DNA from: Cellulomonas cellasea
Lineage (GTDB): Bacteria; Actinomycetota; Actinomycetes; Actinomycetales; Cellulomonadaceae
DNA: 64,000 bases
Direction: 5' to 3'
Assembly: GCF_006538745.1 (NCBI RefSeq)
Contig: NZ_BJLR01000009.1
Span: 310,001 to 374,000, forward strand
The position numbers and the translations under genes were made by a program. Position 1 is the stretch's first letter, and each line of letters opens with the position of its first letter. A model generated the notes under the pieces. That model saw only the letters and a program-made list of their open reading frames with translations, did no database searches and was not told where the DNA came from. Shown piece after piece: positions 8,748 through 17,225 of this stretch.

Positions 8748-10841
8748 GTGAAAACGCCCGGGACCGACGCGCAGACGGCCCTGGTCGACGAGCTCGAGGA
8801 CGAGCGCCGGTACCTCGCGGACGCCCGGGCCGCGCTCGGGCGGATGCGGGACCGCGCCGAGGCGCTGCTCGAGGTCGGGGCCGGCACCGTCGGGGACGCC
8901 TACGCCGCCGAGCGGCTCGGCGTCGCGCTCGTCCGGCGCGTCCGGGAGCTCACCGTCGACGACGACACGCCCCTGTTCTTCGGGCGGCTCGACCTCGCGG
9001 AGCCGGCCGACGACGACCCGGACGACGACTCCACGCGGTTCTACGTCGGCCGCCGGCACGTGACCGACGACGTGAGCCACCCGCTGGTGCTGGACTGGCG
9101 TGCGCCGGTGTCGCGCGCGTTCTACCGGGCCAGCGCCCGCGAGCCGCAGGGCGTGGTGACGCGTCGGCGGTTCGGCTCGTCGGGCGGCGCGCTCACGAGC
9201 TTCGAGGACGAGCACCTCGACCGGGCGGGGGCGGACGCGGGTGCCGGCGCGGCCGGGGACGGGGCCGGCGGGCCGAGCAGCATCCTCACCGCCGAGATCG
9301 AGCGCGCCCGCGTCGGGCCCATGCGCGACATCGTCGCGACGATCCAGCCCGAGCAGGACGAGCTCGTGCGCGCCGACCTGTCGGTGTCGCTGTGCGTCCA
9401 GGGCGGCCCGGGCACCGGCAAGACGGCTGTGGGCCTGCACCGCGCCGCGTACCTCTTCTACACGCACCGCCAGCGGCTGCAGCACGCGGGCGTTCTCATC
9501 GTCGGGCCCAACCGCACGCTCATCCGCTACATCGCGCAGGTCCTGCCCTCCCTCGGTGAGCTCGACGCCGAGCAGGTCAGCGTCGGCGACCTGTACCCGC
9601 TCGACGTCCGGGCGACCGACGCGCCGGACGTGGCCGTGCTCAAGCACGACGCGCGCATGGCGGCCGTGCTGCACCGCGCGCTGTGGTCGCGGATCACGCC
9701 CGCGGCGGCGCCGGTGACCGTCCCGCACGGCTCCTACCGCTACACGCTCTCCCCGGACGCGCTCGACGAGCTCGTCGCCGAGGCACGCGCGCAGGCGACG
9801 ACCTACGGCGGCGGCCGGGAGCGGCTGCGGTCGCGGATCGCGGCCGCCCTGATGCGGACGGTCGAGAACCGCAGCGCCGAGGCACCGAGCGAGTCGTGGT
9901 TCCGCAGCACGAGCCGCAGCCGCCCGGTCACCCAGGCGCTCGACGCGGTGTGGCCACCGACGACCCCGGAGGCGCTCGTGCACGGGCTGCTCTCCGACCG
10001 TGCGGCGCTCGCCGCGGCGGTCGACGGCGTGCTCGACGAGGCGGAGCAGGAGCTGTTGCTCTGGACGAGGCCGGCCCGGTCGCCGCGGGCCGTGCGGTGG
10101 AGCGAGCACGACGCGGTGCTGCTCGACGAGGTCGCGGGGCTGCTGAACCGGCCGCGCGCGTACAGCCACCTCATCGTCGACGAGGCGCAGGACCTGTCCC
10201 CGATGCAGTGCCGTGCCCTCGCCCGCCGGAGCACGCACGGGTCGGTGACCGTGCTGGGCGACCTCGCGCAGGGGACGACGCCGTGGGCCGCGCCCAGCTG
10301 GCACCACACGCTCGGGCACCTCGGCAAGGCCGACGCGCAGGTCGTCCCGCTGACGACCGGGTTCCGCGTGCCGCGCGTCGTCATGGAGTACGCGAACGGG
10401 CTCGTCCCGTCGCTCGGCCTCGACCTGCCGGTCACGTCCTCGCTGCGGCGGGACGGCTCGCTGCGGGTGCGGCAGGCCGACGACCTCGTGGCCGGGGCCG
10501 CCGAGGAATGCCGGGCCGCGCTGGCGTTCGAGGGGTCGGTCGGGCTGATCGTGCCCGACTCGCTCGTCGAGGACGCTGCGGCGGCGCTCGACGCCGCGGG
10601 GCTCGCGTGGGACGGGACCGACGCCGAGGTGCCGACCGGGCGGGTCACGCTCGTGCCCGCGTCCCTGGCGAAGGGCCTCGAGTACGACCACGTCGTCGCG
10701 GTCGAGCCCGCGCGGGTCGTCGCCGAGGAGGCCCGCGGGCTGCACCGGCTGTACGTGGTGCTGACGCGCGCGGTGTCGCGGCTCGTCGTCGTGCGCCACG
10801 AGCCGCTGCCGGAGGCGCTGCGCTCGCGCGACGCGGCCTGA
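8748..10841 (+). CDS. HelD-like RNA polymerase-associated ATPase (UvrD/SF1 family)
   Basis: SF1-helicase-fold protein of the HelD type, which in Gram-positives binds RNA polymerase and recycles or dissociates stalled complexes; some actinobacterial members (HelR) protect against rifamycins. The 697-residue product has a charged coiled-coil N-terminus (residues about 10-60, the arm that enters the secondary channel in known HelDs). An LDWRAPVSRAFYRA block follows, then Walker A GGPGTGKTA near residue 220 and Walker B LIVDEAQDLSP near 477. The C-terminal block includes SLAKGLEYDHVV and YVVLTRAVSRLVV. TAGCCT ends 7 nt before GTG 8748, so the mRNA is probably leaderless. Monocistronic and unrelated to the heme genes. 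Whether it is HelD or HelR cannot be told by eye. Confidence 0.85.
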   Translation: MKTPGTDAQTALVDELEDERRYLADARAALGRMRDRAEALLEVGAGTVGDAYAAERLGVALVRRVRELTVDDDTPLFFGRLDLAEPADDDPDDDSTRFYVGRRHVTDDVSHPLVLDWRAPVSRAFYRASAREPQGVVTRRRFGSSGGALTSFEDEHLDRAGADAGAGAAGDGAGGPSSILTAEIERARVGPMRDIVATIQPEQDELVRADLSVSLCVQGGPGTGKTAVGLHRAAYLFYTHRQRLQHAGVLIVGPNRTLIRYIAQVLPSLGELDAEQVSVGDLYPLDVRATDAPDVAVLKHDARMAAVLHRALWSRITPAAAPVTVPHGSYRYTLSPDALDELVAEARAQATTYGGGRERLRSRIAAALMRTVENRSAEAPSESWFRSTSRSRPVTQALDAVWPPTTPEALVHGLLSDRAALAAAVDGVLDEAEQELLLWTRPARSPRAVRWSEHDAVLLDEVAGLLNRPRAYSHLIVDEAQDLSPMQCRALARRSTHGSVTVLGDLAQGTTPWAAPSWHHTLGHLGKADAQVVPLTTGFRVPRVVMEYANGLVPSLGLDLPVTSSLRRDGSLRVRQADDLVAGAAEECRAALAFEGSVGLIVPDSLVEDAAAALDAAGLAWDGTDAEVPTGRVTLVPASLAKGLEYDHVVAVEPARVVAEEARGLHRLYVVLTRAVSRLVVVRHEPLPEALRSRDAA

Positions 10842-10846
10842 CCGTG

Positions 10847-10871
10847 CCGCCCGGCGGCGCCCGCCGGGCGG
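10847..10871. terminator. bidirectional hairpin between helD-like gene and SDR gene
   Basis: CCGCCCGGCGG (10847-10857) and CCGCCGGGCGG (10861-10871) form a perfect 11-bp stem with a 3-nt loop in the 59-bp gap between two convergent genes. Its position suggests termination in both directions. Confidence 0.65.
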
Positions 10872-10900
10872 TGCCGGCCCATGACCGTGACCGTGCGGCC

Positions 10901-11590
10901 CTACACGGTGAGGAAGCGGTCGTAGAAGGCGCGGGGGTCCTCGGCCAGCGAGGCCTTGACCATCGCGCTCCACTCGTCGACGACCACCTCGAGGTCACCG
11001 GCCTCGACGGCGTCCAGCGTCCTGCGGGCGACCACGGCCGGGTCGGTCTTGGGCCCCTGGATCCCGCGGGCCATGTCCGTGTCCGCCAGGCCCAGGTGGA
11101 CGGACGTGACCTGGGTACCCTGCGCGGCGAGCTCCAGACGCAGCGCGTTGCTCATGTTCCAGTTCGCGGCCTTGGACACCGCGTACGCACCGGCGCCCGG
11201 GGCGGAGAACCAGGACAGCGCGGAGGCGATGTTGACGATCGTCCCGCCGCCGTTGGCCGCGAGGACGGGGGCGAAGGCGCGGACCATCGCGAGCGTGCCC
11301 CAGAAGTTGACGTCCATTTCGGCGCGCACGCCGTCCAGGTCGCCGAGCAGCGGCGCGCCGGTGGAGATCCCGGCGTTGTTGATCAACAGGTCGACGTCGC
11401 CGGCCAGGGCGGCGGCCGCGGCGACGGCGTCGGGGTCGGTGATGTCCAGGGTGACCGGGCGGACGCCGGGCAGGTCGAGGGTCTGCGGGTCGCGGGCGGC
11501 GGCGTAGACCGTCGCCCCCCGGGCGAGCAGCTCGGCGGCGAAGTGGCGGCCGAGGCCGCGGTTGGCCCCGGTGATGAGTGCGGTTGTCAT
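10901..11590 (-). CDS. short-chain dehydrogenase/reductase
   Basis: Classical SDR oxidoreductase of 229 residues, NAD(P)-dependent, substrate unknown. It starts MTTALITGANRGLG (cofactor motif TGxxxGxG), has LLINNAGIS (NNAG motif), catalytic Ser in IASALSW and the Tyr-x3-Lys pair in AYAVSKAA. ATG 11590 is supported by TAGCGT ending 7 nt upstream. It is divergent from a merR-type gene with a perfect operator in the 66-bp gap, so MerR control is likely. Confidence 0.88.
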   Translation of the reverse strand: MTTALITGANRGLGRHFAAELLARGATVYAAARDPQTLDLPGVRPVTLDITDPDAVAAAAALAGDVDLLINNAGISTGAPLLGDLDGVRAEMDVNFWGTLAMVRAFAPVLAANGGGTIVNIASALSWFSAPGAGAYAVSKAANWNMSNALRLELAAQGTQVTSVHLGLADTDMARGIQGPKTDPAVVARRTLDAVEAGDLEVVVDEWSAMVKASLAEDPRAFYDRFLTV

Positions 11591-11606
11591 GCGCCGGACG
11601 CTATAA

Positions 11607-11624
11607 CCTGACGTTGACGTCAGG
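11607..11624. promoter_or_regulatory. MerR-type operator CCTGACGT-TG-ACGTCAGG
   Basis: Perfect 8+2+8 inverted repeat in the divergent SDR/merR gap. The layout matches the CCT-(N)-AGG dyads bound by MerR-family proteins such as SoxR. Toward the SDR gene it lies just upstream of a TAGCGT -10 element, the usual position of a MerR site inside a promoter spacer. Confidence 0.72.
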
Positions 11625-11656
11625 GGCAAGTGCAGGGCGAGCGGTCGGAGGAACGG

Positions 11657-12007
11657 GTGCGCATCGGGGAGGTCGCCGCACGGGCGGGCGTCAGCGTCCG
11701 GGCGCTGCGCTACTACGAGGAGCAGGGTCTGCTCGTCGCCGAGCGCAGCGCCAGCGGGCAGCGCCACTACCCGCCCGGGGCGGTCGACCGGGTCAGGTTC
11801 ATCCAGAACCTGTACGCCGCCGGGCTCGGCAGCAAGGCCGTCCTGCGGATCCTGCCGTGCATGGAGCACGGCGTCCTCACCGACGAGATGCACGAGCGGC
11901 TGCTCGCCGAGCGCGCGCGCGTGCAGGTCCAGCTCGACGAGCTGACCGCGACGCGGGACAAGCTGGACGACGTCATCCGGGCGGGCCAGGCGCACCGCCG
12001 CGCCTGA
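11657..12007 (+). CDS. MerR-family transcriptional regulator
   Basis: A 116-residue regulator: N-terminal MerR winged HTH (VRIGEVAARAGVSVRALRYY with EEQGLL), then a coiled-coil dimerisation helix (LLAERARVQVQLDELTATRDKLDDVI). No conserved metal-binding Cys set is present apart from one Cys in LRILPCMEHG, so the signal is unknown. GTG 11657 is preferred over the in-frame GTG 11630 because GGAGG lies at 11647-11651 with a 5-nt spacer. It is divergent from the SDR gene it probably controls through the dyad at 11607. Confidence 0.88.
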   Translation: MRIGEVAARAGVSVRALRYYEEQGLLVAERSASGQRHYPPGAVDRVRFIQNLYAAGLGSKAVLRILPCMEHGVLTDEMHERLLAERARVQVQLDELTATRDKLDDVIRAGQAHRRA

Positions 12008-12132
12008 GCGACCGTCCCGGTACGCCTCACCCGAGGTCGACCGTCAACGCTCGGCGTGATCAGGACGGGCTCGAGCTGCTCTCGGTCATGTGCGGATGCT
12101 GTCATGACGTCGGACGCGCCTGAGCCGCTGGG

Positions 12133-12628
12133 CTACCGGCTGCGCCGGATCCGGAGCAGCGGCTGGGCGAAGGTGCTGATCTCGGCGAGCATCGGCGGCT
12201 CGTCGGGCCGGTGCCGGTAGAAGCGGAACGACGACGACGGGTAGGTGCCGCGCGCCTCGCCGAAGTCGACCGAGATGACGTAGTCCACGACGACGCTGTC
12301 CCGCTGCTGCGGGATCGACTGGTGCACCTGCTCCGCGAGCAGGAGACCCTGCGCGACGCAGAGGGCGCCCCACTGGTCGGCGCCGTCGTCGACCACCTCG
12401 TCGAGGTGCAGGGAGTTCACCCACGACTCGTGACCGGACCTGTCGAACCGCTCACGCTCGCCGTCGCGCCGCTCGAGCAGCGCCCGCAGGTACAGGCGGT
12501 CGTCGTCGACCACGACGCCGGGCAGCACGAACGCACCCAGTCGCGGGTCGAGCTCCGTCCCCCGCTCCACCAGCGCGCGCCGTCGCCAGCAGCGGCGCCA
12601 TCCGCTCGTTCAGCTCGTCGCTCCGCAC
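12133..12628 (-). pseudogene. unknown protein, frameshifted near its N-terminus
   Basis: Two minus-strand frames join into one plausible 164-residue cytosolic protein. GTG 12628 (GACGCT ends 6 nt upstream) reads VRSDELNERMAPLLATARA and then loses sense. A second frame picks up as LVERGTELDPRLGAFVLPG and runs to the stop at 12133. The switch falls in a GC-dinucleotide run at 12571-12580; one GC unit more would restore a single frame. A caller would report only the 145-residue part from GTG 12570. Function unknown. Either a genuine slippage mutation or a sequencing indel. Confidence 0.68.
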
Positions 12629-12709
12629 CGGGTGAGCGTCGCACGGACGCCGCGCCCGACGGCCACCTCTGCCGGGCCGCCCTCACCACGTGGCCCCGGT
12701 GCGACCTGC

Positions 12710-12937
12710 TCAGTCGGTCGGCTCGACCGCCGACGGGTCCTCCACGAGCTCGCCGGGCGTCGGAGCGTGGTCGTCGCTGTCCTCGGCGGACCCGGCGCCC
12801 GCCTCCGGGGAGCCACCCGAGCCCTCGGACGCGGCACCGCCCTCCAGCACCTCCGGGGTGACCTCCTGCTCGAGGGTCGGGTATCCGTAGCCGCTCTCCT
12901 GCGTCCCGGCGTCCGGGTCCTGCGGTGCGTCGCTCAT
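12710..12937 (-). CDS. small acidic protein of unknown function
   Basis: A 75-residue, strongly acidic protein starting MSDAPQDPDAGTQE, rich in Glu, Asp, Gly, Ser and Pro, with no membrane segment and a probably disordered structure. The start is set by GGGAGGA a few nt before ATG 12937, one of the few clear ribosome binding sites in this region. I do not recognise the family and can name no function. Confidence 0.55.
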   Translation of the reverse strand: MSDAPQDPDAGTQESGYGYPTLEQEVTPEVLEGGAASEGSGGSPEAGAGSAEDSDDHAPTPGELVEDPSAVEPTD

Positions 12938-13122
12938 GGTCGTCCTCCCTGCCGTGCCCGGACCCTCGCGGACCAGGTCGATCCCATCGTCGGCGCTCGT
13001 GCCGTGCCGTGCCATCGGGACGGCCACCACCGCTCGGCGCGCGCGGGCCGGAAGTCGGTGCCCCACGGTGTCCGGGTGCGCGGGCCCGCAGCCGCAGCTC
13101 GGGCGTGTGCCACCCTGACGTC

Positions 13123-13692
13123 GTGCGGATCGCGACCAGGTGGGCGGCGGCGACCGGAGCCCTGGGCCTCGTCCTGGCGGTCGTCGCGCTGCGGGGCGTG
13201 CGCCGGGGACGCGACGACCTCGCGGCGTGGCGGGTGCACGACCTCGACGGCGTCAGCCTCCCGTCGGCGCACGCGTTCGGCGACGACTACCTGGACTGCG
13301 GGTGCCCGGACCTGTGCTTCTGCCCCGTCGCCGGAGCGGTCGAGTGCCCGCGGCACAGCGGCTTCTCCGTCTGCTGTGAGCGACCGGCCGACCACGTCCC
13401 CCTGCGCACGGTCCCGGGCGACGACGACATCGTCGACGCGTCGCGTGAGCACGACTGGCTCGACCTCGTGGTCGACAGCGACCGGCCTGCGCGCCGCTGG
13501 CGTCCCGTGGCCCCACCTCGACGGGCGCACGTGACCGCCCGCACCTATCGCGGCCGGACCGTCACGCTCGAGCTCGACGTCGTCGGCCGCACTCGCCGCG
13601 CCGTCCTCGTCGCCCAGGCCCGCGACCACGGCTGGCCGACCTGGCACGCGTGGGTGGGCGTCGACCAGGTCGTCCTCCACGCGCGACGCTGA
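13123..13692 (+). CDS. membrane-anchored Cys-rich protein of unknown function
   Basis: A 189-residue protein with an N-terminal signal anchor (TGALGLVLAVVALRGV, residues about 7-22) and a mainly extracytoplasmic remainder. A Cys cluster, DCGCPDLCFCPVAGAVEC followed by SVCCER, at about residues 64-85 could bind metal or form disulfides. A beta-rich C-terminal part (TYRGRTVTLELDVV) follows. CACCCT ends 6 nt before GTG 13123, fitting a leaderless start. Family not recognised. Confidence 0.6.
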   Translation: MRIATRWAAATGALGLVLAVVALRGVRRGRDDLAAWRVHDLDGVSLPSAHAFGDDYLDCGCPDLCFCPVAGAVECPRHSGFSVCCERPADHVPLRTVPGDDDIVDASREHDWLDLVVDSDRPARRWRPVAPPRRAHVTARTYRGRTVTLELDVVGRTRRAVLVAQARDHGWPTWHAWVGVDQVVLHARR

Positions 13693-13911
13693 CCCAGCGC
13701 CCTCGGCCGGTCGGTCGCGGTCCACATCGCCGGCGAGGACGGCACGCGCTGGGACGGCCTCGGTCGGGTCGGCTCACGTCGTGGGGACGACGCCGGACAC
13801 TCGGCCCGTCGCGCACGGGTCGCCCACGTCGACCGCGAGCACGGCCGGACCCCGAGGGTCGACCTTCACCGCCGACGAGGACACGACGGTGCGCGGCGCG
13901 GCGCGCACCGG

Positions 13912-14418
13912 TCACCCCCGCCGTCCCTCGCCCGGGGTGCGTCCACGGCCTGGCGGCTGCTCGGGCAGGGACGCGCGCAGGCGTGCGATCGTGCGCACGA
14001 CCTCGTCGCGGTTCTTGGCCGCCGTCATCCAGCGTGGGAGGTACCACGCCAGCCGCGACGGCGGGGCCGGTCGTTCTCGGAGCGTCGCGCCGACGTACGA
14101 CTCGAGGTAGTCCAGGTGCGCGACGTTGTGCGCCCACAGCAGGCGACCCCCGCAGCACTCCCCTCGCAGCCACAGCGGGACGCCGAACCGGGGATCCATC
14201 CCTTCCGGGCCGTCGGGTTCCCCGTCGCCGGGGAACGCCTCACGGCCGCGCCACCGCCGGACGAGAGCGCACGCTGGGCACGTCAGCCGCGCTGCTCCGC
14301 GCGCGGTCTCCCGCGCGATCGCGCACGCGCCGCAGCGAGGGCACACGACGAGCACCGGATCACGCCACGCCAGGGCGTCCGGTTCCCGGAAGCGCGCGAC
14401 GGGCGCCTCGTCGGCCAT
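13912..14418 (-). CDS. zinc-ribbon protein of unknown function
   Basis: A 168-residue soluble protein with a probable zinc ribbon: CPRCG at about residue 26 and CPAC about 20 residues later, plus a CC pair in LRGECCGGRLLW. The second half (AHNVAHLDYLESYVGATLRER to LPRWMTAAKNRDEVVRTIARLR) resembles a conserved hypothetical family annotated elsewhere as TFIIB-type zinc ribbon. TATGGT ends 6 nt before ATG 14418. Role unknown; it may be regulatory or RNA/DNA-binding. Confidence 0.65.
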   Translation of the reverse strand: MADEAPVARFREPDALAWRDPVLVVCPRCGACAIARETARGAARLTCPACALVRRWRGREAFPGDGEPDGPEGMDPRFGVPLWLRGECCGGRLLWAHNVAHLDYLESYVGATLRERPAPPSRLAWYLPRWMTAAKNRDEVVRTIARLRASLPEQPPGRGRTPGEGRRG

Positions 14419-14537
14419 CGCCGGACCATACGTCACCCGCTCCGCCCGCGAGAGACGCACCGCCACGGTGCTCAGGGGCCGGCCACGGACGCCGGGACCG
14501 TCGAGGGGTCTGCTCGGTCGCACGGCACACTGGTGCC

Positions 14538-15407
14538 GTGGACCCGGCGGAGACGCACCTGACGCGCCTGGTCGAGGCGGACGAGCCCAACGCCGTTGCC
14601 GCGGAGGTGCGGGCCGCTGTGGGCGAGCGGGCAGCCCTCGAGCTCGCGGTGTCGTGGGGTCGGGCGAGCGACCCGGACGTCCGGTGCGCCGCCCTGGACC
14701 TGCTGGTCGCCGTCCTGGACGCGGCCTGGGAAGCGTCGCCGGACGTCGGCCCCGACGCCGGGACGATCCGGCTCGTCGTCGAGCAGGCCGGCTCGGTCTC
14801 GCCGGACGACGAGGACGAGTACCTGCGCTGGATCGCGGCCCGAGCCCTGCGGCTGGTGGCCGAGCTCGACGAGGACGGACGGGCGATCGAGCTCCTGATG
14901 CGCTTCGCCGACGACGAGGACGGCGACGTCCGCCTCCAGGTGTCGTACACGCTGGCCTTCTCTCTCGGGGACGACGCGGCGCCGGACGACCCCGCCGCGG
15001 AGGTGCTGGTGCGGCTGCTGAACGACCCCGACACCGACGTCCGCGACTTCGCGTCCTTCGCGTTCACGATCTGCTCGATGGACTCCCCGGTCATCCGTGC
15101 GGAGCTCCTGACGCTGTGCGCGACCACCGAGGAGCCGGCCGCTGGGCAGGCGGGCGCGGCGCTCGCCGACCGCGGGGACGTGCGGGTGATCCCCGTCGCG
15201 CTGAGCAAGCTCGCGCACGACGACGTGGCGGACCTCTGGGTCTACGGCGTCGCGCGCCCCCTGCCCGACCGCGCGCTCCTGCCGGCGCTGCTGCGCCTGC
15301 GAGAGGGCGGGTGGGCCGACCGGGCGGACGTCCCCGGGCTCACGAGCGGCCGCACACAGCTGCAGGAGATGCTCGACGACGCGATCACCGCCGCCCGGAC
15401 AGCCTGA
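14538..15407 (+). CDS. HEAT-repeat protein
   Basis: A 289-residue soluble protein made of repeated helix pairs with HEAT character, for example SDPDVRCAALDLLVAVLD, DEYLRWIAARALRLVAEL, DGDVRLQVSYTLAFSLGD and DTDVRDFASFAFTICSM. HEAT solenoids bind other proteins; members of this type occur as stand-alone hypothetical proteins and as immunity proteins in polymorphic toxin loci. CACACT ends 6 nt before GTG 14538. No partner gene is in the same transcript. Function inferred only at fold level. Confidence 0.72.
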   Translation: MDPAETHLTRLVEADEPNAVAAEVRAAVGERAALELAVSWGRASDPDVRCAALDLLVAVLDAAWEASPDVGPDAGTIRLVVEQAGSVSPDDEDEYLRWIAARALRLVAELDEDGRAIELLMRFADDEDGDVRLQVSYTLAFSLGDDAAPDDPAAEVLVRLLNDPDTDVRDFASFAFTICSMDSPVIRAELLTLCATTEEPAAGQAGAALADRGDVRVIPVALSKLAHDDVADLWVYGVARPLPDRALLPALLRLREGGWADRADVPGLTSGRTQLQEMLDDAITAARTA

Positions 15408-15414
15408 CCGACGA

Positions 15415-15464
15415 CCTCCGCGGGTGCCCGGCCCGCTCGACCGCCGTCCTCCGCGGGTACCCGG
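15415..15464. repeat. 17-nt direct repeat pair
   Basis: CCTCCGCGGGTGCCCGG at 15415-15431 recurs at 15448-15464 with one mismatch (period 33) between two genes. It may be slippage debris; no function is evident. Confidence 0.6.
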
Positions 15465-15553
15465 ACCGCCGTCCGAGCCCGACTCCAGCTGCAGCCGCAC
15501 CCGGACGGAGCAATGTCCTCGCCGTGCGCCGGCCCGGCCCGTAGGTTTCCCGC

Positions 15554-16013
15554 GTGGACGGCGAGCACGAGAGCACCGAGCCGCTCGGCGACGACCCGGA
15601 GCGGCTCCGGCGGCGACGCCGCTGGCTCAAGGACAAGGTCCGCTCCACCCCCCGACGGCTCGACCTGCGCGAGGAGCTCGCCGCCGTGTACCGGGCGGAG
15701 GGCAACGCCTCCCGGGCCGGCCGGTGGAGCTACCTCGCGGAGCACACCGACCCGGCCGAGATCCGTGCCTTCGCCCGGTCCTGCCAGGACGGGGTCGGAG
15801 GACGACGCCGCCACCGAGCTCGCGCAGGAACAGTTGCGGGCCCTGCGCGTGCAGGCCCGCGACCGCACCGGGCGATGGCTCTCGTGGGAGAAGCCCGATC
15901 CGAGCGCGGTGTCGTGGCAGCTCGCGCTCGGGTGCGCTGCCGTCGCGCTCCTGCTGGTGCTCGTGGCCGTCGGAGCCGTCACAGTAGTCCGCTGGCTCGC
16001 CGGCCTGTGGTGA
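15554..16013 (+). pseudogene. DUF6584-like membrane-tail protein, frameshifted
   Basis: The first frame (GTG 15554, TAGGTT ending 6 nt upstream) gives a helical soluble part: LRRRRRWLKDKVRSTPRR, LDLREELAAVYRAEGNASRAG and RWSYLAEHTDPAEIRAF. It resembles DUF6584 proteins from memory. Sense is lost at a G-run at 15791-15794. With one G fewer it continues as DGSEDDAATELAQEQLRALR and ends with a C-terminal membrane helix (WQLALGCAAVALLLVLVAV), stop at 16011-16013. The intact protein would be about 152 residues, tail-anchored. Real mutation and sequencing error cannot be separated here. Confidence 0.68.
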
Positions 16014-16087
16014 GGGTGCAGGTCCGGGATCACGAGGTGCGGCCACATCGACCTGTGGCAGCGGACCGAGGCACCGGGAGTCGGCAC

Positions 16088-16555
16088 GTGGCAGCGCACG
16101 GCGGCGAGGGAGAGCTCGTCGAGCACGTGCGGGGCGTCCTCGGTCTGCCGGCGTGGCTCCCCCGCCAGGGGCACGGCAGCTTCCTGACGTTCGAGTTCGG
16201 TGAGCGGCGCGACAGGGACGGCCACGAGCACGGTGAGTGGCACCTGTGGGTGCAGATGGCCGCATGGCGGATCGAGGACGCCCACCGGGTGCTGGCCGCC
16301 TGCGAGGACGACCGGCAGGTGATCGGCGCCGCCCTGTCCCTCCTCGATCGACGCCCGCTGTCCTCCATCGTCGCGACGGGTCCGGCGCTGGACACGGTCT
16401 TCGACTTCTCCGGTGTCCTCCTGCGCACCTTCGGCGTCGAGTCGCAGCGCAGCGCAGACGACTCCGTGGACAACTGGTGGATGCGCCGCCCGGACGGACA
16501 AGTCGTCGCCGTCACGACCGCCGGGTCGTCGACCCTCTCGCGCGCCGACGCATGA
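16088..16555 (+). CDS. conserved protein of unknown function
   Basis: A 155-residue soluble protein: VAAHGGEGELVEHVRGVLG, LPAWLPRQGHGSFLTFEFGE, EWHLWVQMAAWRIEDAHRVL and a C-terminal half of mixed helix and strand. The pattern matches a widespread actinobacterial hypothetical family that I cannot name. GTG 16088 has GGGAG at 16076-16080, 7 nt upstream. GTG 16016, 2 nt after the preceding stop, is an in-frame alternative that would add 24 residues of poorer coding character. Confidence 0.58.
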   Translation: MAAHGGEGELVEHVRGVLGLPAWLPRQGHGSFLTFEFGERRDRDGHEHGEWHLWVQMAAWRIEDAHRVLAACEDDRQVIGAALSLLDRRPLSSIVATGPALDTVFDFSGVLLRTFGVESQRSADDSVDNWWMRRPDGQVVAVTTAGSSTLSRADA

Positions 16556-16630
16556 CGCTGCTCCCCGTTGGCACGGACGCGCGGGTTGCCGTGGGTCCGT
16601 CGTCGCACGCACGGCTCGCGGTCCGTGCGC

Positions 16631-17110
16631 TCAGGGCGACGAGTGCGCCGCCACCGCGAGGTTCGCCCCCACCAGCCGCCACTCCGACTCGTCCACCGGG
16701 CCGGTGAAGTCGTCGGGGAGCACGAGTGCGGCGCCGCCGCGACCGTCCCGGTCGCCCGTCGAGACCCAGACCCCGCGCTCGGCGAACTGCTCGTCGTCCG
16801 CGCACGACGACCCCACCGCCCCGTCCGCACCCTCGCCGGCGGGGAGCACGAGCAGCACGCACCAGGGCTCGTCGCCGGAGCCGCGCGCCACGTACGCCAG
16901 ACCGTCCCCGGCCTCGCCGAGGAAGCGCGTCTCGCCGCGCCCCTGCCCCGCGTCGATCCCGCGGGGGAGCGCGTCCTGCGCCTCCGCCGGCCGGTCGAAG
17001 ACCGCGAGGCGAGGCGGCTCGGGTGCGGCGCACCCACCGGCGGCGAGCACGACGACGGCAGACGCCCCGACGGCGTGCGCGAGGGCCGTGCGACTCCTGG
17101 TGGTCTGCAT
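16631..17110 (-). CDS. putative secreted lipoprotein
   Basis: A 159-residue protein with a lipoprotein signal peptide: basic start (MQTTRSRTALAH), hydrophobic core (ASAVVVLAAGG) and lipobox AGGC with the lipidated Cys near residue 27. The mature part has two further Cys (PWCVLLVLP and GSSCADDEQF) that could form a disulfide, and ends FTGPVDESEWRLVGANLAV. TACGGT ends 6 nt before ATG 17110. Function unknown; expected on the outer face of the membrane. Confidence 0.7.
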   Translation of the reverse strand: MQTTRSRTALAHAVGASAVVVLAAGGCAAPEPPRLAVFDRPAEAQDALPRGIDAGQGRGETRFLGEAGDGLAYVARGSGDEPWCVLLVLPAGEGADGAVGSSCADDEQFAERGVWVSTGDRDGRGGAALVLPDDFTGPVDESEWRLVGANLAVAAHSSP

Positions 17111-17225
17111 GCGGTCACCGTAGCGAGCAGCAGCGTCGGCGCGCCGAGCCCGGCTCTGCCGTGGTCGCTACCGTGAGCGGCGTGCTCGCCCCGAGGATGC
17201 TCCCGACCGCCGCTCGACCGTCGCG

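Noticed and set aside
13693-13911. Possible coding remnant between the Cys-rich membrane protein and the zinc-ribbon gene
   Set aside because: Both strands show short runs that look protein-like, but no frame has a start, consistent motif or useful length.
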